IMG/VR virus record: IMGVR_UViG_3300043640_000137
Coordinates: 24,525-88,524 of that record
Origin: a virus
Length of the DNA stretch: 64,000 nt
Direction: 5' to 3' (one strand)
In this document: positions 1 through 8,805 of the stretch, one piece after another
Numbering within the stretch: position 1 is the stretch's first letter
Layout of the letters: each line of letters starts with the position of its first letter
Notes under the pieces: generated by a model
The model's input: the letters and a program-made list of their open reading frames with translations, nothing else
Told to the model about the DNA's origin: nothing
Databases searched by the model: none
Translations under genes and position numbers: made by a program

Positions 1-1290
1 CAGGGCTTCTTCTTCGCCGACCTCCGCAAGAAGTACGAGCACGCTGCGTCGGCCGTCACGACCGGCCCGAACCTGTACGATGTCGCTTCAACCGCGGGTG
101 TCGTGGCCGGTTCGCTCCTGTTCGCGAGCGGCTTCACGAACGCGGCCAACAATGGTCTGCACACGGTCGCGAGCCTCGTCGCCAGTACCTCGGTCACGGT
201 GACGGAAGCAACTGCGGCCGAGGGTTCGCCGCCGGCAACCAATTTGCTTGTGCGCGTCGGTCATGAAGGGGCTTCGGGCGACCTCACCATCGACGTGAGC
301 GGCACGCTACCGGCGATGAAGAGCACGACGCTTGATTTCACCACGCTCGGGCTGGTTCCCGGTGAGTGGCTGTTCATCGGCGGTGACACGTCTGACACTC
401 AGTTCCTCAACGCGGTAAATAGCGGCTTCGCGCGCATCCATTCGGTCGCGGCGCATCAGATCAACTTGGACAAGGTGCAGGACACCTTCGTCACCGATGC
501 AGGCACCGCCAAGACCGTCCAGTTCTTCTTCGGTCGCGTGCTGAAGAACGAAGCCAACGATCCGACGCTGATCAAGCGCCGCACATATCACATCGAGCGC
601 ACGTTGGGCGTACCCGATGATGCGCTGCCGAGCGGCGTGCAGGCCGAGTACCTGATCGGCTCCGTGCCGAGCACCGCCAAGTTCAACTTCAAGACGGCGG
701 CGAAGATCGACCTCGACTTGGATTTCGTCGGCACCGACAATACCCAGGTCTCGAACACCGATGGGTTGCTCGCGGGCGACCGCCCGGTGCTTGTCTCGGC
801 AGACGCCTTCAACACGTCGAGCGACTTTGCCCGACTGAAGATGTCGGTCCTCGATCCGGCGTCGTCGAACCCCTCGCCGCTGTTCGCCTTCCTGAGCGAC
901 TTCACCGTGACGATCGACAACAAGCTCTCGCCGAACAAGGCGATCTCCGTGCTCGGCGCGTTCGAAGTCACCGCCGGCTTCTTCAACGTCGATGCGACGG
1001 CGACCGCCTACTTCAGCGAGGTTGCGGCGGTCCAGGCCGTGCGCGACAACGCCGACGTGACGATCGACTACGCGCTCGTGAAGAACGAGACCGTGGGTTT
1101 GGAGACCGTCGCGCAGGGCATCGTCATGGACATCCCGCTCGTCTCGCTCGGTGACGGCCGCTTGAACGTCGCGATCAATGCGCCGATCACGCTCGCGCTC
1201 ACGATCCCGGCCGCTGGCGATCGGGTGTTCAATCACACGATGTTGATGTCGTTCTTCGATTATCTGCCGCAGGCGGCGTTGCCGGCGTGA
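1..1290 (+). CDS. Major tail tube protein, 5' end outside window
   Basis: The frame is open from base 1, so the start lies upstream; the visible part is about 429 residues. It reads as a long beta-rich, low-cysteine protein with alternating short hydrophobic and Thr/Ser/Asp segments, as in phage tail tube subunits. It sits directly before the tail assembly chaperone pair and tape measure, the usual place for the tube gene. The role (stacked rings forming the tail tube) is inferred from position and composition; no catalytic motif is present. An outer tail or decoration protein is the alternative. Confidence 0.7.
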   Translation, partial: QGFFFADLRKKYEHAASAVTTGPNLYDVASTAGVVAGSLLFASGFTNAANNGLHTVASLVASTSVTVTEATAAEGSPPATNLLVRVGHEGASGDLTIDVSGTLPAMKSTTLDFTTLGLVPGEWLFIGGDTSDTQFLNAVNSGFARIHSVAAHQINLDKVQDTFVTDAGTAKTVQFFFGRVLKNEANDPTLIKRRTYHIERTLGVPDDALPSGVQAEYLIGSVPSTAKFNFKTAAKIDLDLDFVGTDNTQVSNTDGLLAGDRPVLVSADAFNTSSDFARLKMSVLDPASSNPSPLFAFLSDFTVTIDNKLSPNKAISVLGAFEVTAGFFNVDATATAYFSEVAAVQAVRDNADVTIDYALVKNETVGLETVAQGIVMDIPLVSLGDGRLNVAINAPITLALTIPAAGDRVFNHTMLMSFFDYLPQAALPA

Positions 1291-1399
1291 TCGGTGACGG
1301 CGGAAGCGTGATCTGAAATTCGGTCAAGGCCGGCTTCCGGTCTTAGGCCATAAAAAAGGGTGCCGGCTACGGCATGCACCCGCATAACCAGGAGACGGG

Positions 1400-1909
1400 A
1401 TGATGATGAGCGATACGAAAGATGACGAGGTAGTGCGCCAGATCGAGCACGAAGACGTGCGTGCGGAAGTCGTCGAGGCGTTCCCGCCGAAGAAGTCGAT
1501 CTACGACGTGTTCGGCACCGATACCGCGCGGGAGAAGAGCGGCGCGGTCTTCGAATATGGAGACATCAAAGTGCGTGTGGCGCGAGCCGGCGGCGCCAAT
1601 GATCGCTTCACCCGCCTCACGATCCAGAAGATGCAGCCGTACCGCCGCATGCTTCAGGCACAGCAGAACAAGCTCGACGCCAACACGATCGCCCTCCTGC
1701 GGACGATTCAGACCGAGGTCTTCGCGGAGACTGTCGTGCTCGGATGGGACGGCATCGCCGATCGCGAAGGCAAAGACATCCCGTTCTCGAAGGTGAACTG
1801 TCTGCAACTGCTTCAGCAGCTTCCCGACTTCTTCGACCAGCTATCCGGCTTCGCTCAGGACATGAGCAACTTCCAGAGCAGCGTGGACGAAAGCGACGTA
1901 AAAAACTAA
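1400..1909 (+). CDS. Tail assembly chaperone (G-like), zero-frame product
   Basis: A 169-residue acidic protein starting at ATGATGATG with GGAGACGGG just upstream. It lies between the tail tube and the tape measure, where phages encode the lambda G / GT pair that coats and folds the tape measure protein. The last sense codons are GTA AAA AAC followed at once by TAA, forming a canonical slippery heptamer. The chaperone call rests on synteny plus this frameshift site. Confidence 0.85.
   Translation: MMMSDTKDDEVVRQIEHEDVRAEVVEAFPPKKSIYDVFGTDTAREKSGAVFEYGDIKVRVARAGGANDRFTRLTIQKMQPYRRMLQAQQNKLDANTIALLRTIQTEVFAETVVLGWDGIADREGKDIPFSKVNCLQLLQQLPDFFDQLSGFAQDMSNFQSSVDESDVKN
1900..1906 (+). promoter_or_regulatory. 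-1 programmed ribosomal frameshift site A AAA AAC
   Basis: In the zero frame the codons are GTA AAA AAC TAA. The heptamer fits X XXY YYZ, so both tRNAs can re-pair one base back, and the following frame stays open for 113 codons. The adjacent stop codon may favour pausing. Confidence 0.85.
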
Positions 1910-2247
1910 CCGACGTCCTTCTCTACGACTTAGAGCAAGGACAGGTTGAAGAGATCATCGTCCGGCAGGCGGTGCGGAACAAGACGGCGGTCCCCGAAAA
2001 GGTCGCCAACGCACCGTCGCTCCTGCCTGGGCTGGATTTTTTCTACACGGCGTTCCTCCAACTCTGCACATGCAGGGCGATTGGCTTCAGTGTCGGGCCG
2101 ATCCCCTGGACCGCAGTCAGCGAATACGCGCGCCGGCACCAATTGATCGACGATGACTTCGAGACCTTCGCGGTGGTGTTGAAACGCCTCGATAGCGTCT
2201 ACCTCGATCACCAGGACAAGAAGCGGCAAAAAGACCAGAAGAAGTAG
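1906..2247 (+). CDS. Tail assembly chaperone frameshift extension (T-like)
   Basis: This frame has no convincing start of its own. It continues the upstream chaperone after a -1 slip at 1900-1906, adding about 113 residues and giving a fusion of roughly 282 residues. The extension is helical and ends with a run of Lys/Gln/Asp. As with lambda GT, the shorter product should be abundant and the fusion a minor one that contacts the tape measure. Confidence 0.85.
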   Translation, partial: LTDVLLYDLEQGQVEEIIVRQAVRNKTAVPEKVANAPSLLPGLDFFYTAFLQLCTCRAIGFSVGPIPWTAVSEYARRHQLIDDDFETFAVVLKRLDSVYLDHQDKKRQKDQKK

Positions 2248-2286
2248 CTGGTAAACGGCTAGGCAGCCTGTTAATCTAGCTGTCCA

Positions 2287-2301
2287 TCCACTTTATGTAG
2301 C
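2287..2301. promoter_or_regulatory. Degenerate copy of the GCTAC-N5-GTAGC dyad
   Basis: TCCAC TTTAT GTAGC matches the right arm and centre of the dyad found at early promoters, but the left arm is degraded. It lies 15 bases upstream of the gp10-like gene. On the minus strand a TGGACA sits where the other copies have TTGACA, but no good -10 follows. Confidence 0.4.
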
Positions 2302-2315
2302 TGCGGGAGGGAGTC

Positions 2316-2759
2316 ATGGTTTCGATCGCGCTCTTCCCGCAACGCATGAACCTCCGGGCGTCCCAGGTGATAGCCGCGGCGACGCGCGCGGTCCAGGCGG
2401 CGGCCAAGGTCGCGGTGAAGACCGTTACCGAGACCACGCCGGCAGACACCGGGCAGGCACGCTCGAACTGGATCACGACTCGCGACATCAAGTTCACCGG
2501 CACGATCCCGGCGTACTCGCCCGGCAGCCATCTCGGCATCGGTGAAAGTGCGAATGCCGGCGCTGCGCAGGCGCAAGGCAACATCGCGATCGACAGCTTC
2601 AATGCGAAGTCGAACAAGAGCGTCATCATCCAGAACAACCTCCCGTACATCGAAGGGCTCAACGACGGCTCGGTCTCGCGCCAGTCGAGCCAGATGGTTC
2701 CGCGGGCTTTGCAGGCGGCCGTTGTCGCCGTGAAGGCCATCAAGATTTTCGGGGATTGA
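2316..2759 (+). CDS. Tail completion / HK97 gp10-like protein
   Basis: 147 residues, ATG preceded by GGGAGGGAG. The segment TPADTGQARSNW followed by PAYSPGS and then NNLPYIEGLNDGSVS is the pattern of the HK97 gp10 / neck family, in which a cleft around the PYIE-LN motif joins the tail to the head connector. The place just after the chaperones rather than before the tube gene is unusual. Family assignment is by motif; the exact structural role is inferred. Confidence 0.7.
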   Translation: MVSIALFPQRMNLRASQVIAAATRAVQAAAKVAVKTVTETTPADTGQARSNWITTRDIKFTGTIPAYSPGSHLGIGESANAGAAQAQGNIAIDSFNAKSNKSVIIQNNLPYIEGLNDGSVSRQSSQMVPRALQAAVVAVKAIKIFGD

Positions 2760-2761
2760 TC

Positions 2762-3034
2762 ATGGGCTACCCGCAAGCTTTTGCCCTTCTCGGCGCAAAA
2801 ACGCAAACCTACATCGCGGCTGCGATGGTCTCGAAGCGTCTCGACACGCCGAACTCGCTTGTCTCGGCGGTCGTCGAAGGGCTCAGCAAGGCGACAATTG
2901 ACGGGATGGACAGCGGCGCGCTGTGCAAGCGTATGCCGGGCCTCGACGTTGTGACGCCGGTTGCGATCGAAGCGCTGCTCGTCAGCGGCACCGTGCCGGC
3001 GACTGCCGACACGTTTGAAGCGGCGTTGCCGTAA
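2762..3034 (+). CDS. Small tail-region protein of unknown function
   Basis: 90 residues from ATG at 2762, three bases after the preceding stop. Mostly helical with alanine-rich stretches and one cysteine; no motif recognised. It fills the gap between the gp10-like gene and the tape measure and is co-oriented with them, so a minor tail or chaperone-associated role is possible. Confidence 0.55.
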   Translation: MGYPQAFALLGAKTQTYIAAAMVSKRLDTPNSLVSAVVEGLSKATIDGMDSGALCKRMPGLDVVTPVAIEALLVSGTVPATADTFEAALP

Positions 3035-3039
3035 CCGCC

Positions 3040-6000
3040 ATGGCAAGTGAACGCCTGGACATCATCATTAGCGCGGTCGGCGGCCAAGCCGCGGCGTCCG
3101 AGATCAGCAGCATCGGCGGTGCGGCTGAGAAGACGACCTCACTGCTCGGATTCCTGCGCGCGGCGCTCGTCGCTATTGCGGCAGTCGAGATCGTGACGCA
3201 GTTCACGGAGATGGCAGACGTCTTCACGAACGTCCAGAACCGTCTCGTGCTCGTCACCAACGGCGTGCAGCAGGCCAACAACGTCTTCAACGGCCTCTAC
3301 GCGGTCGCGCAGCAGACGCGGCAGCCGCTCGAAGCGACGGCCGACGTGTTCACGCGCGTTGCCCGGTCGGCCGAGGGCCAGACGCTCACCTTTAACCAGT
3401 TGCTCGACGTGACGAAGGGCTTGAACGAAACGCTATTGCTCTCGGGCGCGTCCGGCACGCGTGCGAAGCAGGGCCTCACCGAGTTGGCCGAGGGCTTGGG
3501 CCTCGGCGTGTTGCAAGGCCGCCAGTTGCGCGCCTTGATCACCGACATTCCCGAACTCGCGAACGTCATCGGCAAGAAGGTCGGTATCGCCGGCTCGCAG
3601 TTGTTCGAGTTCGCGCAGCAGAACCCCGGTAAGCTGACGCCTGATCTGATCATCAAGGCGATCGAAGAGGCGCTGACTGAGTTGCAGGCGCGGTTGGCGC
3701 GCACCGGCCTCACCTTCGGCCAGACCTTCGACCGTATGGCCAATTCTCTCGACGTGTTCCTCGGCCGGCTCGCGCAGGGGACCGGCGCTGCGCAGAAGCT
3801 CGATACCGTGTTGCAGTTTATCGTCGCGCACGCCGGCCAAATCGTTGCGGCGCTGGCGGCGTTCGCGGGCATCGTCGCTTTCAACTTCATCGTCGGTCAA
3901 GCACTTGCACTCGGTACTGCGCTTGCGGGCGTGTTCGGCATCGTCACGCGGCTCCTCAGCGTGTTCGGGCTGATCCTCGTGCCGTTTCAGCTTTTCCGTA
4001 CGATAGCGATCGCCATAGGCGCGATCACATTCCTGCCGCTGGCGGCGGCGTTCAGCCTCATCTCCGGGATCGTTGTGGCCATGGCCAACCCGGTCAAGGC
4101 ACTGGCTGCGGCATTCGATCTGTTGAAAGTCGCGGTCCTTACCAACCCGCTCTTCCTGACGGGCGCGGCTGTTATCGCTGCGGCAGTTGTCGCGTTCTAT
4201 GTATTCCATGACCAGATAACGGGGATTGTGAATAGCCTCGGCGGGATATCGGGTATCTGGAACACCATCGTAAACGGCGCGGCTGCTGCGGTCACGGTCA
4301 TCATCGCGGAGTGGCGGCAACTGCCCGCCGTCTTCGACGACATAGGCAATCAGATCACGCAGAAGCTCGTGAATGCCTGGACGACTGCCAAGGACAAAGC
4401 AACCTTGATCATGGAGGGCCTGAAGCACCCGCTCTCGGCAACGATTGACGTGCTCAACGGCACGCCGTCGCCGCCGGCTCCGGCAACCACGCCGCCGGTT
4501 GTTGCCAACCCCGAGGCGGGTGCCGCGCAAGGGCTGCTCGACGACTTCAACAAGAATTTCGCGGCGCGTCAGGCGACGGGAACGAACGTCGTCAACACGG
4601 GGATCGAGGCTGCCATCGCGAAGGGTAAGCAGATGGTCGCATCGCTCACCAGCCTCACGGCGGGGACGGGCGGTGCCGAAAATGCGGGCGCGAGCGGCAG
4701 TGATCATCCGCAGTCTTCGGGGGATGTAGCCGATCTTGACGCCCTTTCGAAGAAGGCGCAGTCCCTTCTCGCGTCCGTGAGTCCGCTGATCGCGTTGCAG
4801 CAGAAGATGGCCGATACGAGCAAGGCCGTTGGTGAAGCGAGCCGGTACTATGCCGATCAAGTCACGTTCCTCACGCAGCAGATCGACGCTGGCAAAGACT
4901 CAGATGGCCACTACGCGAAGAACCTCGAACAGGTCCGGCAGAACCAGCAGCTTCTCAGCACGGTCATGGGCGATACGGAGCGCAAGACTGCGGGCCTCTC
5001 GACTTCTACCGACCAGTACGCGCAGAAGTTCCAGGTGCTCAACCAAGTGCTCAAAGACGGTAAGATCAGCCAGGAAGAATACAACCAGACCATTCAGAAG
5101 GACAGCATCGCCTTCCTCGCCACGCAGACGGATGCGCAGTCGGGGGTCGCGCGCACGTTCCTGAAGATGCAGGAGCAGACCGCCGACGCTGCGTCGGGCA
5201 TCGAGAAGGCGCTGACGGGTGCGTTCGATGCGGCGAACGATGCTGTTGTCCAATTCGTCACGACGGGCAAAGTCCAGATCACCGATCTCGCCAACACGAT
5301 CGAGTCAGGATTGTTGAAGCAGGCGTTGACGGGCCTCGAAGGTGATTTCGGCGCGCAACTCGGCTTCGGCTCGAAGCAAGGCGGCAACGGTGCGGTCGCC
5401 TCGATCTTCAACGGCATCAAGGGACTCATCCCCGGCCTCGGCGGCAGCAGCGGTGATCCGTCCTCCAAGGGCGGCATGGACAAGCTCAACGACATAATCA
5501 GCGGATCAGGGCTGACGTCTGCGCAGGGCATGCCCGTCTACGTGACCAACGCAGCCGGAGGCATCCCTGGCCTCGGGGGCGGGTCGAACCCGCTGGCCGG
5601 CGCGGAGAAAGCGGCGTCCCCGGACGGAAGCGGCGGTGGCTTCTTCGACTCCATCGGCAGCTTCTTCAAGGGCGCCGGCAGCGATGTGAGCGATATCCTT
5701 AGCAAGATCGGCGGCGGCATCGAGAGCGGCGCGTCTAGCCTCGCTTCGGGCGCGGGCAGCTTGGCCTCAGAAGCGGGGCCGTTGATCTCTAGCCTGTTCG
5801 GCTATGCGTCGGGCGGTAGCTTTCAGGTCGGCGCGGGGACGTCGCTCGGCGATACGAACGGCACGGACAACCGGCTCATCGCCTTCCGCGCTCGTGACGG
5901 TGAGACGGTCAGCGTCACGCCTCCGGGTCAGCGCTCGGGCGGCAGCGGAGTCACCGTCATCCAGAACATCAACACGCCTGACGCCAGCAGCTTCCGTGCA

Positions 6001-6072
6001 TCGCAAGGCCAGCAAGCTTCGGGTGCGTATGTCGCACTCGCGCGCGCCACGCGCCGGAACAATATGGGATAA
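3040..6072 (+). CDS. Tape measure protein
   Basis: 1010 residues. The N-terminal 250 residues match the conserved tape-measure N-terminal domain (segment around TLTFNQLLDVTKGLNETL, then LGVLQGRQLRALITDIPEL). Several hydrophobic, probably membrane-spanning segments follow at roughly residues 265-390, then long helical coiled-coil stretches, then a Gly/Ser-rich C-terminus. It sets tail length and probably helps DNA cross the inner membrane. Tail length would be around 150 nm if the usual 1.5 angstrom per residue rule holds (inference). Confidence 0.95.
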   Translation: MASERLDIIISAVGGQAAASEISSIGGAAEKTTSLLGFLRAALVAIAAVEIVTQFTEMADVFTNVQNRLVLVTNGVQQANNVFNGLYAVAQQTRQPLEATADVFTRVARSAEGQTLTFNQLLDVTKGLNETLLLSGASGTRAKQGLTELAEGLGLGVLQGRQLRALITDIPELANVIGKKVGIAGSQLFEFAQQNPGKLTPDLIIKAIEEALTELQARLARTGLTFGQTFDRMANSLDVFLGRLAQGTGAAQKLDTVLQFIVAHAGQIVAALAAFAGIVAFNFIVGQALALGTALAGVFGIVTRLLSVFGLILVPFQLFRTIAIAIGAITFLPLAAAFSLISGIVVAMANPVKALAAAFDLLKVAVLTNPLFLTGAAVIAAAVVAFYVFHDQITGIVNSLGGISGIWNTIVNGAAAAVTVIIAEWRQLPAVFDDIGNQITQKLVNAWTTAKDKATLIMEGLKHPLSATIDVLNGTPSPPAPATTPPVVANPEAGAAQGLLDDFNKNFAARQATGTNVVNTGIEAAIAKGKQMVASLTSLTAGTGGAENAGASGSDHPQSSGDVADLDALSKKAQSLLASVSPLIALQQKMADTSKAVGEASRYYADQVTFLTQQIDAGKDSDGHYAKNLEQVRQNQQLLSTVMGDTERKTAGLSTSTDQYAQKFQVLNQVLKDGKISQEEYNQTIQKDSIAFLATQTDAQSGVARTFLKMQEQTADAASGIEKALTGAFDAANDAVVQFVTTGKVQITDLANTIESGLLKQALTGLEGDFGAQLGFGSKQGGNGAVASIFNGIKGLIPGLGGSSGDPSSKGGMDKLNDIISGSGLTSAQGMPVYVTNAAGGIPGLGGGSNPLAGAEKAASPDGSGGGFFDSIGSFFKGAGSDVSDILSKIGGGIESGASSLASGAGSLASEAGPLISSLFGYASGGSFQVGAGTSLGDTNGTDNRLIAFRARDGETVSVTPPGQRSGGSGVTVIQNINTPDASSFRASQGQQASGAYVALARATRRNNMG

Positions 6073-6077
6073 CGGTG

Positions 6078-7100
6078 ATGGGCTTTTTTGACGTGCGTCT
6101 GCCGGAGGATATCGAGCGCGGTGCGATCGGTGGCCCTGGCTTCAAAACGACGGTGCTTCAACTCGCTTCCGGCGCCGAGCAGCGCGTCGTGAACTGGAAC
6201 CGCTCGCGCGCCAAGTACAACATCTCGTACGGGATCACGAACAAGAGCGATCTCGATCCGGTCATCAATATGTTCTACGCGATGCAGGGCATGGCCAGCG
6301 GCTTCCGCTTCAAGGATTGGGGCGACTTCCAGATCGGAGACACGCATAGCGGCGACACCGACACGGCGCAGGAGATCGGGCTCGGCGATGCGGTGAACGC
6401 CGCCTTCCAAATCTTCAAGCGATACGACGTGACGGTCACGTTCTACGATCGCATCGTCTACAAGATTGTCAGCGGAACGCTGCGCCTCTTCGTCGATGGC
6501 GCTGAGCAGATAGAGAACGTCCAATACACCGCGAACTATGCGACGGGCCTTATCACGTTCCTGGCCGGCCACATCCCAGGCACGAAGGCCACCAACTCGT
6601 TGACCCTCGCGACCATCGTCGGCATCGCGAGCGAGACGGTGACGCTCGGCTCGATCACGTACGAGTTCGTGTCGGCGCTGACCGGCGCGGCCAACGAAGT
6701 TAAGATCGACATCAACGCCAACAACACGGCGAACAACCTCGCCGCCGCGGTTAACGGCTCCGCGGGCGCCGGCACAATATACGGCACGGGTACAGTCGCG
6801 AGCGGCTCGGTAGTAGCGGTCAACGTCGCAGGGGAGATCACGTTCACCGCGCGCACGGGAGGCGTCGGTGGCAACGCGGTCGCGTGCAGCGGAACGCTCA
6901 CCGATCCCAGCAACGTGTTCGGCAATACGGACGGCCATCTGAACGGCGGCACTTCGCCCGCGGTCTCTGTGATGGCGGAGTTCGATGTGCCGGTACGCTT
7001 CGATAGCGATGACCTCGGCGTCAACACGCAAGTCTATTCGAACGAAGCGGTGATCGAGATTCCGCAGATCAATCTCGTCGAACTTCGCGAGAACAGCTAA
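6078..7100 (+). CDS. Distal tail protein, DUF2460 family, with an inserted domain
   Basis: 341 residues. Residues 1-90 (MGFFDVRLPEDIERGAIGG and later FRFKDWGDFQ) are the DUF2460 signature found in gene transfer agents and siphoviruses of alphaproteobacteria. A Thr/Ala/Gly-rich segment of about 120 residues between LTLATIVGIASET and HLNGGTSPAVS interrupts the C-terminal half and looks like an added beta domain; the family is normally near 210 residues. The stop overlaps the next ATG (TAATG). Confidence 0.85.
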   Translation: MGFFDVRLPEDIERGAIGGPGFKTTVLQLASGAEQRVVNWNRSRAKYNISYGITNKSDLDPVINMFYAMQGMASGFRFKDWGDFQIGDTHSGDTDTAQEIGLGDAVNAAFQIFKRYDVTVTFYDRIVYKIVSGTLRLFVDGAEQIENVQYTANYATGLITFLAGHIPGTKATNSLTLATIVGIASETVTLGSITYEFVSALTGAANEVKIDINANNTANNLAAAVNGSAGAGTIYGTGTVASGSVVAVNVAGEITFTARTGGVGGNAVACSGTLTDPSNVFGNTDGHLNGGTSPAVSVMAEFDVPVRFDSDDLGVNTQVYSNEAVIEIPQINLVELRENS

Positions 7101-8374
7101 TGGCCAAGAGCGCTTCATCGGGGCTATTAGCCGACTTGCAGCAGGACGTCGCGGGACTAGCGACGCTATGGACCATCACGCGCAAAGACGGCGTGACGCT
7201 CCGCTTCACCGATCTCGACACCGACGTCTTGTTCGACGGCGACACATACTCGGCCGCGGTCGGCTACACGCGCACGGCAATCGAAAGCCAAGTTGGCACG
7301 AGCGTCGATAATGTGGACGTCACCGGCTTCTTCAACGATGACGCTATATCCGAGCACGACTTGCGCGCGGGCCGGTATGACTACGCGAATGTGTCGATCC
7401 GTCTCGTGAACTGGCAGAACCTCGCGAACGGCCCGATGACGATCCGCACGGGTACGCTCGGCGAAGTCAACTTCTCAGACAACGGTCAATACTCTGTAGA
7501 GATTCGTGGACTCACGCAGGCGTACACGACGATCATCGGTGTTCTCGTGCAGGCTGAGTGCCGCGCGAACGTCGGCGATCTCCACTGCAAGATTCCGCTC
7601 AAGCCCCCGGTCGTGAAGCGCGGTATCGCGTATGCCGTGGGCCAGTTCGTCCGCGCGCCAGTGGCGGTTTCGGGTATCGCCAACCCGGACATCGCGTCGA
7701 TCGTCGCCGGTCTGATCACCGAAGATTACGACAACCGCATTTATGTCTGCGCGACTGCTGGCACGACCGATGCGACGACTCAGCCTGTTTACGATGAGAC
7801 GGTAGGCGACGGCACAACGGACGGGTCTGCGGTCTTCGAAGCGATGGAATCGTGGACGCGCAGCGCCGTCGTCGCGAGCGTTGTCGGAGACGATCGCACG
7901 TTCACGATCACCGTTGATGAGCCCCGTGCGTCTTCTGCGACGCAAGATGCCGAGAACTCGGCCGAGCTTTCCATCCTTCAGTCGATGGTATCGGTCGAGC
8001 AAGCCATGATCGCGACGGCGACGAGCACAGATGTCAACGGCAATACGATTTATGAGTCGCTTAACACGCCTAGCGCGACGCCGGCAGCACCGTGGTTCAC
8101 CTACGGCGCGGTCGGCTGGGACACAGGCTTGAATGCCGGGCTCGCGATGGAAATCAAAGGCTGGGATGCGACGACCAACAAGGTCACGGTCTACCTCGCG
8201 ATGCCGTACACGGTCGCGGTCGGCGACAAGCTCTCGATCTATCCGGGATGCACGAAGCTCGTGCCGGCGTGCGCCAACAAGTTCAACAATGTCCTCAATT
8301 ACCGCGGTGAGCCCTACGTACCGGGCCAGGACGCGATCCTCGCGTATCCGACACCGCCCGGAACGAGTGGCTGA
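7100..8374 (+). CDS. Tail hub protein, DUF2163 / phage BR0599 family
   Basis: 424 residues. The N-terminus (LADLQQDVAGLATLWTITRK, then LRFTDLDTDV) and the C-terminal stretch with CTKLVPACANKFNNVLNYRG are the marks of DUF2163 proteins, which follow DUF2460 in GTA-like tails. The conserved C-terminal Cys residues are kept. A 'DNRIYVCATAGTTDATT' segment near the middle resembles modules in the fibre gene at 13196. Part of the tail-tip complex. Confidence 0.88.
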   Translation: MAKSASSGLLADLQQDVAGLATLWTITRKDGVTLRFTDLDTDVLFDGDTYSAAVGYTRTAIESQVGTSVDNVDVTGFFNDDAISEHDLRAGRYDYANVSIRLVNWQNLANGPMTIRTGTLGEVNFSDNGQYSVEIRGLTQAYTTIIGVLVQAECRANVGDLHCKIPLKPPVVKRGIAYAVGQFVRAPVAVSGIANPDIASIVAGLITEDYDNRIYVCATAGTTDATTQPVYDETVGDGTTDGSAVFEAMESWTRSAVVASVVGDDRTFTITVDEPRASSATQDAENSAELSILQSMVSVEQAMIATATSTDVNGNTIYESLNTPSATPAAPWFTYGAVGWDTGLNAGLAMEIKGWDATTNKVTVYLAMPYTVAVGDKLSIYPGCTKLVPACANKFNNVLNYRGEPYVPGQDAILAYPTPPGTSG

Positions 8375-8376
8375 AC

Positions 8377-8802
8377 ATGAAACGCACTGAAGTAGTCGCC
8401 GAGGTTCGCAAGCTGAAGGGCGTTGCCTGGAAGCATGAAGGGCGCACGCGTCACGGTATCGACTGTGCCGGTGTCGTCATCGTGGTCGGCAATGCGTTCG
8501 GCCAGTATAAGTTTCAGCCGCTCGCGAACTACACGCGGCGGCCGGATGGCACATACGTTTCGCACTTCCGCCGGCATCTCATCGAGAAGCCTGTTGCGCG
8601 AGCTAAGGATGGCGATGTCGTGCTCTTCTCGGAAAGCACGCATCCATGCCACTGCGGCATCATCACGACGATGTATGGCAAGCCGGCGGTTGTGCATGCG
8701 CATGCACTGCGCGGCACGGTGATCGAAGAAACATTGGTGTCCGCGGAGTCCGTCGTCGGTCAGCCGACGTTCTGCTTTGCGTACCCCGGCATTGAGGACT
8801 GA
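8377..8802 (+). CDS. NlpC/P60-type cell wall peptidase of the tail tip
   Basis: 141 residues. Cys30 in GIDCAGVV, a His in the CHCGIITT segment and a second His in VVHAHA fit the NlpC/P60 catalytic triad. It lies between DUF2163 and the large tail-tip gene, as in GTA-like tails, where it opens peptidoglycan during DNA entry. No signal peptide is seen, as expected for a virion-delivered enzyme. Confidence 0.88.
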   Translation: MKRTEVVAEVRKLKGVAWKHEGRTRHGIDCAGVVIVVGNAFGQYKFQPLANYTRRPDGTYVSHFRRHLIEKPVARAKDGDVVLFSESTHPCHCGIITTMYGKPAVVHAHALRGTVIEETLVSAESVVGQPTFCFAYPGIED

Positions 8803-8805
8803 CCG

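Noticed and set aside
307-1236. Long minus-strand ORFs antisense to tail genes (for example 307-1236, 3433-4860, 5928-7118)
   Set aside because: Arg/Asp/His-rich translations typical of shadow frames in GC-rich DNA, with no ribosome site, opposite well-supported genes.
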